Source: a virus
IMG/VR virus record: IMGVR_UViG_3300046454_000614
Span: 1 to 55,450 of that record
Direction: 5' to 3' (one strand)
DNA length: 55,450 bases
Both the position numbers and the translations under genes were made by a program. The stretch's first letter is position 1. Each line of letters starts with the position of its first letter. The notes beneath the pieces were generated by a model. It saw only the letters and a list, made by a program, of their open reading frames with translations, had not been told where the DNA came from and did not search any database. Shown piece after piece: positions 33,481 through 40,439 of this stretch.

Positions 33481-33828
33481 CTATGACAGTGCGTAGCATC
33501 CTATACGAGCTCGCCGGTAGCGTAGCAGGGCGAGGTCCCGGCTGGTCCGCACATTGGTCAGGGTGTGCTCCGCTCGGCAGCGTGAAATCCAGTCTTCCTC
33601 GGCTTTTCTACCATTAGTGGGGTCTACTCGGTCGAGCACCACAAGACAGATACGAGCGGAGCGCGCCCAGACTTCTTTACGCCAGTCGTCGTAAGCCTTT
33701 GATATGCTAGTCCTTCTATTGTTATGGCTCGTCAGTCTTCGGCCTGCGTTGGTCGTCCTGCCGACATAGCGCCACTTCCCGGGCTCGTCGGAAGCGTGCA
33801 GCGCGTAGATTATGACCTTCGGGCTCAT
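33481..33828 (-). CDS. GIY-YIG endonuclease, 115 aa
   Basis: The family core is present: IIYAL (6-10), WRYVGRT (19-25), RR at 30-31 and H35, followed by a helical segment with EVWARS and a late E in RKAEEDWISRC. It is a single-domain protein with no DNA-binding extension. The start overlaps the terminase-small-like gene by ATGA and the stop borders the long non-coding stretch. Probably a selfish or homing-type nuclease acting on nearby DNA, by analogy with other phages. Confidence 0.82.
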   Translation of the reverse strand: MSPKVIIYALHASDEPGKWRYVGRTTNAGRRLTSHNNRRTSISKAYDDWRKEVWARSARICLVVLDRVDPTNGRKAEEDWISRCRAEHTLTNVRTSRDLALLRYRRARIGCYALS

Positions 33829-34532
33829 GGCTCACCAGGAAGGCCTGCTGGCGGCTCTGGCGTGCCCGGAGACGAGCTTTCGGGCTCTGGACGCAGGTCG
33901 ATGACCGGTCCGTTCCCTTGGGGCAAGATTCGCTCTCCTCGCGGAGCCCCGATTGCGGTCGGCAGGATGATGGTGATTGCCTGCTGCGGGCTGTTCGTGG
34001 CGCTCACCTCGGCCCGACGCTCCTGACCATCCGCTGCAGCGTCACCGAGGGCTCGGTAGGCCAAGTCTGCCAGGGTGCGCGCATACGTGCCGATGTTCAC
34101 GAGGTCTGCTGGCCCTGGTGCTGCCTCGACCCAGACCGGCCCGACCTTCGGGACACTGATGTGCTTGCCGACTCTGTAGGTCCCTTCCTTGATGCCTTGC
34201 AGGATTCTGTCGAGCTCCTCGCCCATGCGCACGGCTCTCTGGTATTGCTGCTCTCGGTTCTGCTTGATGAGGGCGAGGCGGGCTCTAATCTCTGGCGGCA
34301 GAAGCTGGTTGTTGGCTTCGAGCTGGCTCACCGGACCTGAGTTGCTGTCGGTGGTGACCAAGGCCCTGGACTGCGCCAGGATTTTCTCGCGCATCACTAG
34401 CCACTTCTCGTCGATGCTGCGCCTCTTGACCGACTCAGGTGGGATGCCGAAGACCGCTGCGACCTCGTCGAGTGTTGAGCCGCCGACGTAAGCGGTGAAA
34501 GCCGCTGCCCAATTGTGCTGTGCGATTGCCAT
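33825..34532 (-). CDS. Probable terminase small subunit, 235 aa
   Basis: The N-terminal 55 residues form a helix-turn-helix unit (AAFTAYVGGSTLDEVAAVFG, PPESVKRRSIDEKWLVMREK) as in phage small terminases. The central part (ALIKQNREQQYQRAVRMGEE, LDRILQGIKEGTYRVG) is helical and fits the oligomerisation core. The C-terminus is Pro/Gly/Ser-rich. It lies 5.6 kb upstream of terL in the same direction, which is unusually far. A different DNA-binding regulator is the alternative. Confidence 0.6.
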   Translation of the reverse strand: MAIAQHNWAAAFTAYVGGSTLDEVAAVFGIPPESVKRRSIDEKWLVMREKILAQSRALVTTDSNSGPVSQLEANNQLLPPEIRARLALIKQNREQQYQRAVRMGEELDRILQGIKEGTYRVGKHISVPKVGPVWVEAAPGPADLVNIGTYARTLADLAYRALGDAAADGQERRAEVSATNSPQQAITIILPTAIGAPRGERILPQGNGPVIDLRPEPESSSPGTPEPPAGLPGEP

Positions 34533-34538
34533 AGATTA

Positions 34539-34567
34539 AATATACCTCACGCTGGTCTCTTTGTCGC
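34539..34567 (-). promoter_or_regulatory. Weak promoter candidate GCGACA-N17-TATATT
   Basis: Minus-strand TATATT at 34539-34544 with GCGACA at 34562-34567 (4 of 6 matches to the -35 consensus). It lies within the end of the preceding gene. The -10 box ends 7 nt from the ATG at 34532, so the transcript would be leaderless; alternatively the GAGG next to it serves as ribosome-binding site for a longer mRNA. Confidence 0.35.
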
Positions 34568-34765
34568 TGCTTCAAATTCCTCGCGGCTCACATCCTTGCC
34601 GTTCAGCGAGTAGCTGTGGACCGTGGCAGGGCGCTCCGCTTCTGGAACTGAATCCCAGCACTTGCCAGGGCAATAGTATTTGCCAGCGTTGCCTCGCATG
34701 TGACAGTGAATCCTCACCTTGCCACAGCAACGGCACTTCACCCAGGTGTATTGGCGGGCTCTCAC
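34547..34765 (-). CDS. Zinc-ribbon-like protein, 72 aa, GTG start
   Basis: The GTG at 34765 overlaps the upstream stop as GTGA. Cysteines are spaced as in a small zinc ribbon: KCRCCGKVRIHCHMRG, then YYCPGKCWDS. The rest is a charged helix (DVSREEFEAATKRPA). Probably a nucleic-acid or protein-interaction module; function unknown. Confidence 0.65.
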   Translation of the reverse strand: MRARQYTWVKCRCCGKVRIHCHMRGNAGKYYCPGKCWDSVPEAERPATVHSYSLNGKDVSREEFEAATKRPA

Positions 34766-35043
34766 TTGAGCATGTGCAGAGAGTCGAGGTCGTCGTGGTA
34801 ATACACACCGCAACGGACCAACTCGTCGACTTGGGCCTGAGTGATGCCAGCCTTCTCAAGCTGCTCCGGGTCTACGCTCAACCAGATTTCATCGTGCTCC
34901 GCTGCGCTCACTATGTCAGCCGTTCCCGGCACGAGCTGATTGATAAGGTTGAAGGCCAGCAGGTCCTGCCGTGCCTCGGGTTTCACATAGGGACGACCAA
35001 GCCAGCGCTCGGTTGCTTCTTCGAACATTGCTTTGATAGTCAT
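34762..35043 (-). CDS. Helical protein, 93 aa
   Basis: MTIKAMFEEATERWLGRPYV..., acidic and helical, ending in TQAQVDELVRCGVYYHDDLD. Start lies 6 nt after the upstream stop. A Leu/Val-rich middle (LLAFNLINQLVPGTADIV) suggests a compact fold. Function unknown. Confidence 0.65.
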   Translation of the reverse strand: MTIKAMFEEATERWLGRPYVKPEARQDLLAFNLINQLVPGTADIVSAAEHDEIWLSVDPEQLEKAGITQAQVDELVRCGVYYHDDLDSLHMLK

Positions 35044-35049
35044 ATCGGC

Positions 35050-35322
35050 TCATTCAATCGCGTAGAGCATCCCCTCGAACAGTTTGATTTTGCTCCACCG
35101 CTTGCCGCGCACCAGCAGCGCAATCCATTTGCTCGGCACAACGGTGCAGAACTTCTTAATCTCTTCGACACGTCTCTTCGGTATGTCGTAGTGGTCGACA
35201 TGAAACCAGCAGCGTTTAATCTGCAGCAGCCTCGCCATTTGGTGCAGGTTGTCGACGCTGTAGGGAATGCACACGAGGTGCCTGCTCTCGTCGCAGAAGA
35301 ACTTCAGTGGCTGTTGACTCAT
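35050..35322 (-). CDS. Alpha/beta protein, 90 aa
   Basis: ATG at 35322 overlaps the upstream stop by ATGA. MSQQPLKFFCDESRHLVCIP, then HQMARLLQIKRCWFHVDHYD and RRVEEIKKFCTVVPSKWIAL. The His/Cys content (WFHVDHYD) could bind metal, but no known motif is complete. Function unknown. Confidence 0.65.
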   Translation of the reverse strand: MSQQPLKFFCDESRHLVCIPYSVDNLHQMARLLQIKRCWFHVDHYDIPKRRVEEIKKFCTVVPSKWIALLVRGKRWSKIKLFEGMLYAIE

Positions 35323-35513
35323 GATAGATTGTGGACCCTGCCTTCGACGCACGCGAAGAGAATGCCAGGGCGAAACACCCAGCGCTCGCTCTGCGCTCGC
35401 TCTGCGATTTCCTTGAGCTCTTTCATGTTACCGAAACTCGCGTTAATCACGAGGCTGATGACGATGGGCTGGCCCTTATGGTCCGCTTCCAGTAAGTAGA
35501 TGTCGGCTCTCAT
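35319..35513 (-). CDS. Small protein, 64 aa
   Basis: ATG at 35513 overlaps the zincin stop by ATGA and its own stop overlaps the next gene by ATGA. MRADIYLLEADHKGQPIVIS leads to a helix (NMKELKEIAERAQSERW) and a beta end (VFRPGILFACVEG). Small alpha/beta fold; function unknown. Confidence 0.62.
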   Translation of the reverse strand: MRADIYLLEADHKGQPIVISLVINASFGNMKELKEIAERAQSERWVFRPGILFACVEGRVHNLS

Positions 35514-35797
35514 GGTGTCAGTCTTCGAAAATTCTTTTCCCAAAGTTCTTTGGCAATCACCGTCGCGACCTCGCCCACCACTTCCTCGCGCAGGAAGCAA
35601 AACTCCCGGTGCAGAAGCTCGTGGATGAGTGTGTCCATGTAGTGCAGAGAGCTCAACCTCGGGTCAATCTCGATGGCTCCTGTGTTGAACGAGTCGCAGT
35701 GGCCCCACACCGTGTCCTTCCCTTTGTAAGGGTCACGACTGAGATTGCGCTCGACGACCGGGGGAAACTTCTTGCTCTTGTTCGGTGCTACTCTCAT
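35510..35797 (-). CDS. Small HExxH zincin-type metallopeptidase, 95 aa
   Basis: ATG at 35797 is chosen for its GAGGTGGG upstream and ATGA overlap; the longer frame is a shadow of the preceding gene. Motif LIHELLHREF places HELLH at residues 59-63, with E72, E73 and E76 shortly after as possible third zinc ligand (EEVVGEVATV). Upstream, HCDSFNTGAIEIDPRLSS is a beta strand-loop as in minimal zincins. The family of tiny zincins occurs in phages and mobile elements; substrate unknown. Confidence 0.75.
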   Translation of the reverse strand: MRVAPNKSKKFPPVVERNLSRDPYKGKDTVWGHCDSFNTGAIEIDPRLSSLHYMDTLIHELLHREFCFLREEVVGEVATVIAKELWEKNFRRLTP

Positions 35798-36114
35798 GCG
35801 CCCACCTCTCTGCGCTTCGCCTTGATTTCTGCAAACCTTTTGCTCAGCTCCTCGTTGTGCATTTCTTTCAGTGTCTCGTGCAGATAGCCGAACGGTGTGC
35901 GCTCGTCGTTGTATTGGACATTCTCGTCGGCCTCGGTGCGCAACGCCTTGCAGTCGAGGCAGGTCTTGAAGCGTGCTGGCTGGCAGTCCCAGATGCCGGA
36001 CACTCGACTGTATTGCTCGCCCTTCTCGATGGCTCTCTGGCACTCGCAGCACCTGTGTTGCTTGCGGGCAACGGGCTTCGCTTCGGTAATACACTGTGGT
36101 AGTTCGCAGCACAT
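35794..36114 (-). CDS. Zinc-finger-like protein, 106 aa
   Basis: Two CxxC pairs: HRCCECQRAIEKGEQYSRVS and FKTCLDCKALRTEA, the spacing of a treble-clef or ribbon-type zinc site. It ends in a basic helix (MHNEELSKRFAEIKAKRREV). The stop overlaps the zincin gene start by ATGA. Similar proteins occur in many phages without assigned roles. Confidence 0.7.
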   Translation of the reverse strand: MCCELPQCITEAKPVARKQHRCCECQRAIEKGEQYSRVSGIWDCQPARFKTCLDCKALRTEADENVQYNDERTPFGYLHETLKEMHNEELSKRFAEIKAKRREVGA

Positions 36115-36115
36115 A

Positions 36116-36334
36116 TTAAATTCTTGGTGCGATTGGGTTCAGGATTGGTTCGCTATTGCCGAGCACCATCGCAACGCGCCTCACTTCATCGGGCTCCTTG
36201 CGCCACCGGTAGCAGTGGCAGATGACACAGAGACCGGCGCTGACCTTCATGATGCTCTCGCAGTTGTCGCACACCTTGCAGCCCTCTGGGTTGGCAATAA
36301 TCTTTTGGGCTTGGGCTAATCGTTCTTTACTCAT
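36116..36334 (-). CDS. CxxC zinc-finger protein, 72 aa
   Basis: ATG at 36334 overlaps the upstream stop. The core CKVCDNCESIM and GLCVICHCYRW supply four to five Cys and one His for a zinc site. The C-terminal part (EVRRVAMVLGNSEPIL) is helical. Function unknown, likely nucleic-acid or protein binding. Confidence 0.68.
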   Translation of the reverse strand: MSKERLAQAQKIIANPEGCKVCDNCESIMKVSAGLCVICHCYRWRKEPDEVRRVAMVLGNSEPILNPIAPRI

Positions 36335-36534
36335 GATGGGTTCTGTAATTTCCTCTCGTGGCACTCATCCCAGGCGCGCTTTCGAAATTGGCAGTGCAGC
36401 TCGCTGTCGGTGAACATCGCGATGTGAGGAACGTCCCCGCTCTTGATGCCCACCTTGCCAAGCAGCCATTGCCAAGTCTTGGGCGGGCATTGCCCTTTCA
36501 CTGCATAGCTTCGGCCTGTTGTGCTTAAGTTCAT
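36331..36534 (-). CDS. Small protein, 67 aa
   Basis: MNLSTTGRSYAVKGQCPPKT, then WQWLLGKVGIKSGDVPHIAM and HCQFRKRAWDECHERKLQ. ATGA overlaps at both ends. Several Trp and basic residues suggest a compact, possibly nucleic-acid-binding fold. No family. Confidence 0.6.
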   Translation of the reverse strand: MNLSTTGRSYAVKGQCPPKTWQWLLGKVGIKSGDVPHIAMFTDSELHCQFRKRAWDECHERKLQNPS

Positions 36535-36740
36535 CGTTCAAACCTTTTCAGAATGTTGCCCAGCTCCATCGCGTCCACCAGTGTGGCTCCGATTTGCTGG
36601 AGTGTCTTCAGCTCGTGCTCGACTAAGCCCAGGCTGGCCTTGCGCACGAGGTTGGTGCTGCTCTTGAGGTCCTGCTGCTTGCGGTAGAGCTCATCGCACT
36701 TCCAGTTAATCCACTGAATCTGTTCTTGAATTTTGTTCAT
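36531..36740 (-). CDS. Coiled-coil protein, 69 aa
   Basis: MNKIQEQIQWINWKCDELYR continues as two long helices (LKTLQQIGATLVDAMELGNI). It is connected to both neighbours by ATGA overlaps. Probably an oligomeric helical protein; function unknown. Confidence 0.65.
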   Translation of the reverse strand: MNKIQEQIQWINWKCDELYRKQQDLKSSTNLVRKASLGLVEHELKTLQQIGATLVDAMELGNILKRFER

Positions 36741-36997
36741 GGCTCTTCGGGGTTCGCTGCTTTGAACGGAGGGAGTTTGCTCGGGACACCGATGGCAATC
36801 GCTTCCCAGCGTAGAATCTCTTCGTCGACCGGCGCTGACTTCATTTCGCCCAGCTCCCAGCTCGCCTTGTTGGCCCAGCGTTTGAGGTCGAGATAATAAA
36901 CCGTGCCCAAGCTGCCTTCGGCTGGGAACACGATGATGTCTTTCTTGAAAGGGTCCTCGGTCCCTCTGAAGTAGCGCGGATAAGTTTTCGGGGGCAT
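36737..36997 (-). CDS. Small protein, 86 aa
   Basis: MPPKTYPRYFRGTEDPFKKD, then beta-rich IIVFPAEGSLGTVYYLDLKR and a helical end. Starts 4 nt after the RNA ligase stop and ends in an ATGA overlap. Function unknown. Confidence 0.63.
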   Translation of the reverse strand: MPPKTYPRYFRGTEDPFKKDIIVFPAEGSLGTVYYLDLKRWANKASWELGEMKSAPVDEEILRWEAIAIGVPSKLPPFKAANPEEP

Positions 36998-37001
36998 AAG
37001 G

Positions 37002-37826
37002 TTAGCGGTCTCGGTTTAAGTTCCGGTATTTGCAAAAAGCGTTTGAGAATTCAATGTGTGCTGCGCGGATGTCGTCGACCGCAGAAATGATAGAGGCCCA
37101 GGCGAGTCGTTCCTTCTTCTGGGCTCGTGCGCAGGCCTTGTAAGGATGATTGGGACGTTCGAGGCGCAGGAGCTTCTCTTTGAAAGCAGGCGCGACGATT
37201 TTAGCAGTCATCGGGGCCTTCGCTAACCTGTGGTCGAGCGGTGTCGAGCTCTCGGATTCGGGGTGAACCTTCGAGTAGTTCTTCACCACCACACCCTCGA
37301 CCTTTACACCACCGAGCTGAGACTCGCGGGAGTGATACTCGCCGAAGCTGTCGAAGTTCGTAGTCACCGGAAGGTAGCCCTGGTAAAAGACCTGGACCGC
37401 TTCGATGCCGAGCTCTGCTGCCCACATTTCACGCGCACCGCGACCGGCGTAGGAGCCATCCGGCAGTCGGACATCGAACAGCACGAGGTTGTTCTTCGGC
37501 ACGCGAGAGTAGGCCAGGATGTTGTGCTTCGGCTTCGCGAGATACTCGCATTGAAAGATAAGGCCTTCGAGGCTGACGGTGTGACTGCTTCTGTAGAGCA
37601 CCATCTGCACCGCGCCCACGGCGTTGCTGAAGGCCAGCTTAAACATGCCCGGGTCGTTGGGGTCAATCGGCTGGCCCTTGCTGCGGCACTCAATCTTGCC
37701 GTTGACGACACCGAAGCTGAATTGCGAGCCGTCGATTTTCTCCTCGACCTGGACGAGGTCTTCGAAGATGCAGCTGTTGTGGCGCTGACCTAGCGCGTAG
37801 ATTTTCGGAATGCTTGGGAGGTTCAT
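37002..37826 (-). CDS. RNA ligase (Rnl2-like nucleotidyltransferase), 274 aa
   Basis: Motif I EEKIDGSQF places the AMP-accepting lysine at K30. Further motifs: ECRSKG (45-51), motif III FQCEY (91-95), motif IV EGVVVK (177-182) and motif V around TAKIVAPAFKEK (207-218). The order and spacing fit the PF09414-type RNA ligases; the length is slightly short, without a large C-terminal domain. It could reseal tRNA or other RNA cut by host defence, as known for phage RNA ligases, though here no kinase is nearby. Confidence 0.85.
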   Translation of the reverse strand: MNLPSIPKIYALGQRHNSCIFEDLVQVEEKIDGSQFSFGVVNGKIECRSKGQPIDPNDPGMFKLAFSNAVGAVQMVLYRSSHTVSLEGLIFQCEYLAKPKHNILAYSRVPKNNLVLFDVRLPDGSYAGRGAREMWAAELGIEAVQVFYQGYLPVTTNFDSFGEYHSRESQLGGVKVEGVVVKNYSKVHPESESSTPLDHRLAKAPMTAKIVAPAFKEKLLRLERPNHPYKACARAQKKERLAWASIISAVDDIRAAHIEFSNAFCKYRNLNRDR

Positions 37827-37829
37827 GAT

Positions 37830-38027
37830 TTATTCTGGTTTGATGTTCTCGCTCTTGAGCCTTCGGCTCATCACAACTTTATACGCTGCGGCCTCGGTGG
37901 TCCCGTGACCGCTGATTTCTTGCGCCTCGCAGTTTCGGTGCGGGCAGTAGACCGTGATACCGTCGTTCGGGTCCAGCTGCGAGCCTCTCTGACTCGCCAT
38001 CGGTTGTTTGCAGACTGGGCAGTTCAT
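37830..38027 (-). CDS. Zinc-ribbon-like protein, 65 aa
   Basis: MNCPVCKQPMASQRGSQLDP followed by VYCPHRNCEAQEISGHG gives a CPxC...CPHxxC ribbon. C-terminal helix TEAAAYKVVMSRRLKSENI resembles the Asn-Trp-Ala helix of restriction-alleviation type ribbons. It lies 3 nt upstream of the RNA ligase gene. Function unknown. Confidence 0.68.
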   Translation of the reverse strand: MNCPVCKQPMASQRGSQLDPNDGITVYCPHRNCEAQEISGHGTTEAAAYKVVMSRRLKSENIKPE

Positions 38028-38326
38028 TTATTGACAAGCCCGTGGTTAACGTCGAGAGCGAACTGCACGATACTGAACGAGTCAGCGTATTCCTTGGACG
38101 CTTTCGCGCTGGGCATAGCAGCCTCGGCCAGCTCCCGCGAAGAGTAGATGCCGAAGATTGAGAAGCCTTCGTAGTCGTAGCCAATCTCAATTACGAAAAC
38201 CTGGGGACCAGAGCGCTCCAGGCGCACGGCTTCGGCCTCGGCTGCAACAGCTGCATCGCGCAGGGCCTTAGCCTCGGCGAGTTTCTCGTCTTTGAGTTGG
38301 CGGAGGGTTTTTTCAGAGTTGTCCAT
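38024..38326 (-). CDS. Helical/beta protein, 100 aa
   Basis: MDNSEKTLRQLKDEKLAEAK begins a coiled coil (LRDAAVAAEAEAVRLERSG); then a beta half (VFVIEIGYDYEGFSIFGIYS). The stop overlaps the next start by ATGA. Function unknown. Confidence 0.63.
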   Translation of the reverse strand: MDNSEKTLRQLKDEKLAEAKALRDAAVAAEAEAVRLERSGPQVFVIEIGYDYEGFSIFGIYSSRELAEAAMPSAKASKEYADSFSIVQFALDVNHGLVNK

Positions 38327-38331
38327 AGTTT

Positions 38332-38463
38332 TTATAGTTTTGAGAGTGCGTTCAGTTCGTGGGCGATGCCGACCAGCTCCAAGGCTATAATGAGCACCAG
38401 GAACAGCGCGACTTGTGCGTCGATTGCGTCGACCTCTCTAAGCATTTCACGAATTTTGTTCAC
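38332..38463 (-). CDS. Small single-pass membrane protein, 43 aa, GTG start
   Basis: GTG at 38463 is the first start after an in-frame stop; an ATG six codons later is possible. An amphipathic N-terminus (NKIREMLREVDAIDAQ) is followed by one hydrophobic helix (VALFLVLIIALELVGIA). It fills the gap between the nucleotidyltransferase and the 100-aa gene. Function unknown. Confidence 0.5.
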   Translation of the reverse strand: MNKIREMLREVDAIDAQVALFLVLIIALELVGIAHELNALSKL

Positions 38464-38517
38464 GCCCTACAATCGCACCGCACAAGCCACGACGCAAGTT
38501 TTATTTCGTCCGCAGTT

Positions 38518-39324
38518 CTACTGAGGGCTACCCAGGGGTTCCCTGGTGCTCTCCGCCGGGAGGTGCGCAACGTGGCCCGGGTCAATCGCAGGGTCGACCT
38601 CGCGCAGCAGTCCGCAGATGATGCTGGAGAATACCCGAGGGGCACTGTCTGCAGCGAGCTGTGCAGAAGACTCGCCGTCGATGTTCGGCATGAGCTTCGC
38701 GAAGTCCACACCCTCGACAAGTCTGGTGATGACATCGGCCAGAGAGTCGAGAGGGATGCGGTAACCCTTCTGGTAATACTTCAGCACGCGCAGCATCGAA
38801 CCACCAGCGTCTTCGTTGCGAACTGGGTTGCGGTAGATGAGCCGCTTCCCAGCAACGTCGCAGTAGAAACGCTCGTCGCACACTGAGTGCCAGTCGGTGC
38901 CGGTCCAGCTGAACGCAGCGCAGCAGCAGGTGAAGTCGAAGCTGTCGGCCACGCTCCGGTCCGAGCCGAAGCTCCAGCGGTGGATGATTTGAATGGTTGG
39001 CTTGAAGGCCAGCAACGTGTAGGCGTTGTCGGTCGTCCAGATTCGGTTCAGCTTTTTGCCGTCTTCAGCGGTGAACTCGTCGCTGCTACTGTCGGGCAAG
39101 TCGAAGAGCTCGGCGTTGAGCGTCATCGCCAGGAGCAAAGCCGTCTGCTTGTCCGGGCAGAAGACGTCGATGTCGTTGATTGGGTCCCCGGCGACGATGG
39201 AGCGGAGGAAGCCCCCGCCGACAAAGATTTTGTTAGCCCACTCCGGGCGCTTCATTATTGTCAGAAGCTGCTTCGGGGTTCGGAGGAGTGCAAACTGCAG
39301 GTCGTGATACGTTAGACTGTTCAT
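38518..39324 (-). CDS. Nucleotidyltransferase-fold protein, 268 aa
   Basis: The GG-x(8-12)-DxD core of the Pol-beta-type superfamily is visible: KIFVGGGFLRS (32-42) and NDIDVFCPD (50-58). Middle part has LAFKPTIQIIHRWSFGSDRS and a FDFTCCCAAFSW strand. The C-terminal helices (MLRVLKYYQKGYRIPLDSLA) resemble tRNA nucleotidyltransferase-type proteins found in phages. The N-terminus overlaps the upstream gene by 92 nt; an internal ATG at 39255 would avoid that but would remove a conserved-looking segment. It may act on RNA ends together with the RNA ligase. Confidence 0.75.
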   Translation of the reverse strand: MNSLTYHDLQFALLRTPKQLLTIMKRPEWANKIFVGGGFLRSIVAGDPINDIDVFCPDKQTALLLAMTLNAELFDLPDSSSDEFTAEDGKKLNRIWTTDNAYTLLAFKPTIQIIHRWSFGSDRSVADSFDFTCCCAAFSWTGTDWHSVCDERFYCDVAGKRLIYRNPVRNEDAGGSMLRVLKYYQKGYRIPLDSLADVITRLVEGVDFAKLMPNIDGESSAQLAADSAPRVFSSIICGLLREVDPAIDPGHVAHLPAESTREPLGSPQ

Positions 39325-39490
39325 GCTTTTTTGTTTCTTGGTTAAGTGCTTTCTCTAAATCTTCGATGATTACTTCGAGCATCGCGCCAAGGTGCCGGAA
39401 GCTGTGCAGCTGCCTCATGGTGATGACGCGCTCCGCTCGGTGAACCCGACCGTCTCTAACTTCCTGGTAGGTTAGGCGTAATGTTCTCAT
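39233..39490 (-). CDS. Small helical protein, 85 aa
   Basis: ATG at 39490 overlaps the upstream stop by ATGA. MRTLRLTYQEVRDGRVHRAE, then a helix (LGAMLEVIIEDLEKALNQET) and a tail that overlaps the nucleotidyltransferase start. The tail (NVSRPAVCTPPNPEAAS) looks disordered. Function unknown. Confidence 0.6.
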   Translation of the reverse strand: MRTLRLTYQEVRDGRVHRAERVITMRQLHSFRHLGAMLEVIIEDLEKALNQETKKHEQSNVSRPAVCTPPNPEAASDNNEAPGVG

Positions 39491-39888
39491 ACCAGTCCCT
39501 CCTCTTTGAGGTAGCTCTCGAAGTCTGCCGTGGCGACTCCGCACCAGCTTGCCTCGCGATACATGGTCTTGTAAAAGTCCTGAATCATTTCCCACTCGTC
39601 GGTGTCCGGCTGCGGGTCCCGAGGGACACAGATGAGACGGTGAAAGGTCCAGTGCTCTCCGCTCACGATGCTGTTGCTCAGTGTCGCGAAGCGAATGTCG
39701 AGCTCGCCATTGTCTTGGCTGAGGTCGCGCACCCAAAGCGCGCTGCGCTTGCCCTGCATGAGCACAGCATCGCGCATCGTCTTCTGGACATCGTCGGGCA
39801 CGAACTTGGTCGTCTCATCGTTGTTGGCCTCGATGATGTGGGTCGCATTGCCCTGCTCGCTGCGGGAGCTTAGGCTTCGGAGAGACAT
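39487..39888 (-). CDS. Alpha/beta protein, 133 aa
   Basis: MSLRSLSSRSEQGNATHIIE, DDVQKTMRDAVLMQGKRSAL, GELDIRFATLSNSIVSGEHW and a C-terminal EASWCGVATADFESYLKEEG. Start lies within the last codons of the upstream gene (19 nt overlap). No known family. Confidence 0.65.
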   Translation of the reverse strand: MSLRSLSSRSEQGNATHIIEANNDETTKFVPDDVQKTMRDAVLMQGKRSALWVRDLSQDNGELDIRFATLSNSIVSGEHWTFHRLICVPRDPQPDTDEWEMIQDFYKTMYREASWCGVATADFESYLKEEGLV

Positions 39889-40178
39889 GAGGGGCCTGTG
39901 ACGTAAACCGAGTTGCGGGTGCGGAAGCCCTCGGGCGAAACCTCCAGGACCTTCGATGTCTGGAAGATGCCGTCAGCCTTTTGTCCGTTGCGCCGGTCGC
40001 GGAACACCAGGACGCTCTCGCCCACCTTGATAGGTCCGGCCAGCTCGCCCTCGATTTCGTATTCAACCGGCAGAGATAAGCCGTCCCCGTGGTCGCCGAT
40101 GCCAGCGACGTGGTCAGCAGCCTCTCGCGCCAGGGCTCCGCCCGGACTCGCAGAGATTTTCTTGATTTTTATTCGCAT
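39870..40178 (-). CDS. Beta-rich protein, 102 aa
   Basis: ATG at 40178 (MRIKIKKISASPGGALAREA). Alternating strands (LPVEYEIEGELAGPIKVGES, VLVFRDRRNGQKADGIFQTS) indicate a small beta barrel. It overlaps the preceding gene by 10 nt. A longer frame upstream is a shadow of that gene. Function unknown. Confidence 0.65.
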   Translation of the reverse strand: MRIKIKKISASPGGALAREAADHVAGIGDHGDGLSLPVEYEIEGELAGPIKVGESVLVFRDRRNGQKADGIFQTSKVLEVSPEGFRTRNSVYVTGPSCLSEA

Positions 40179-40426
40179 GATTCGATTAGCTTTCCTGTTC
40201 CTTGGCACACATAGCAAGGCACGGTCAGACTGCCCTGCGGCAGCTCTCCGTAGCCTTCGCACTCGGTGCATTGAAAAGTTTTGGGCTCCGCTGGTTTCGC
40301 AGGCGCGGACTTGGACCGCTTTTTACCGAAGATTCTGTCGTAGCCCGCTCGATATACTTTCGTCGAGACGTTGGACTCCGGTCGAGAACCTTTACCTGCT
40401 CTTGTTGTGATGTCGGTGTATGCCAT
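40169..40426 (-). CDS. DnaJ-like zinc-finger protein, 85 aa
   Basis: Two CxxCxGxG units, CTECEGYG (C53, C56) and CYVCQGTG (C71, C74), form one DnaJ-type zinc site. The N-terminal half is basic (RIFGKKRSKSAPAKPAEPK). Such small proteins bind zinc and often protein partners; no J-domain is present. Confidence 0.75.
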   Translation of the reverse strand: MAYTDITTRAGKGSRPESNVSTKVYRAGYDRIFGKKRSKSAPAKPAEPKTFQCTECEGYGELPQGSLTVPCYVCQGTGKLIESCE

Positions 40427-40439
40427 TAGTTTTAGTATT

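Noticed and set aside
34561-35499. 312-aa plus-strand frame
   Set aside because: Antisense to four overlapping leftward genes that are linked by ATGA or short spacing; starts with TTG-type codon and no ribosome-binding site.
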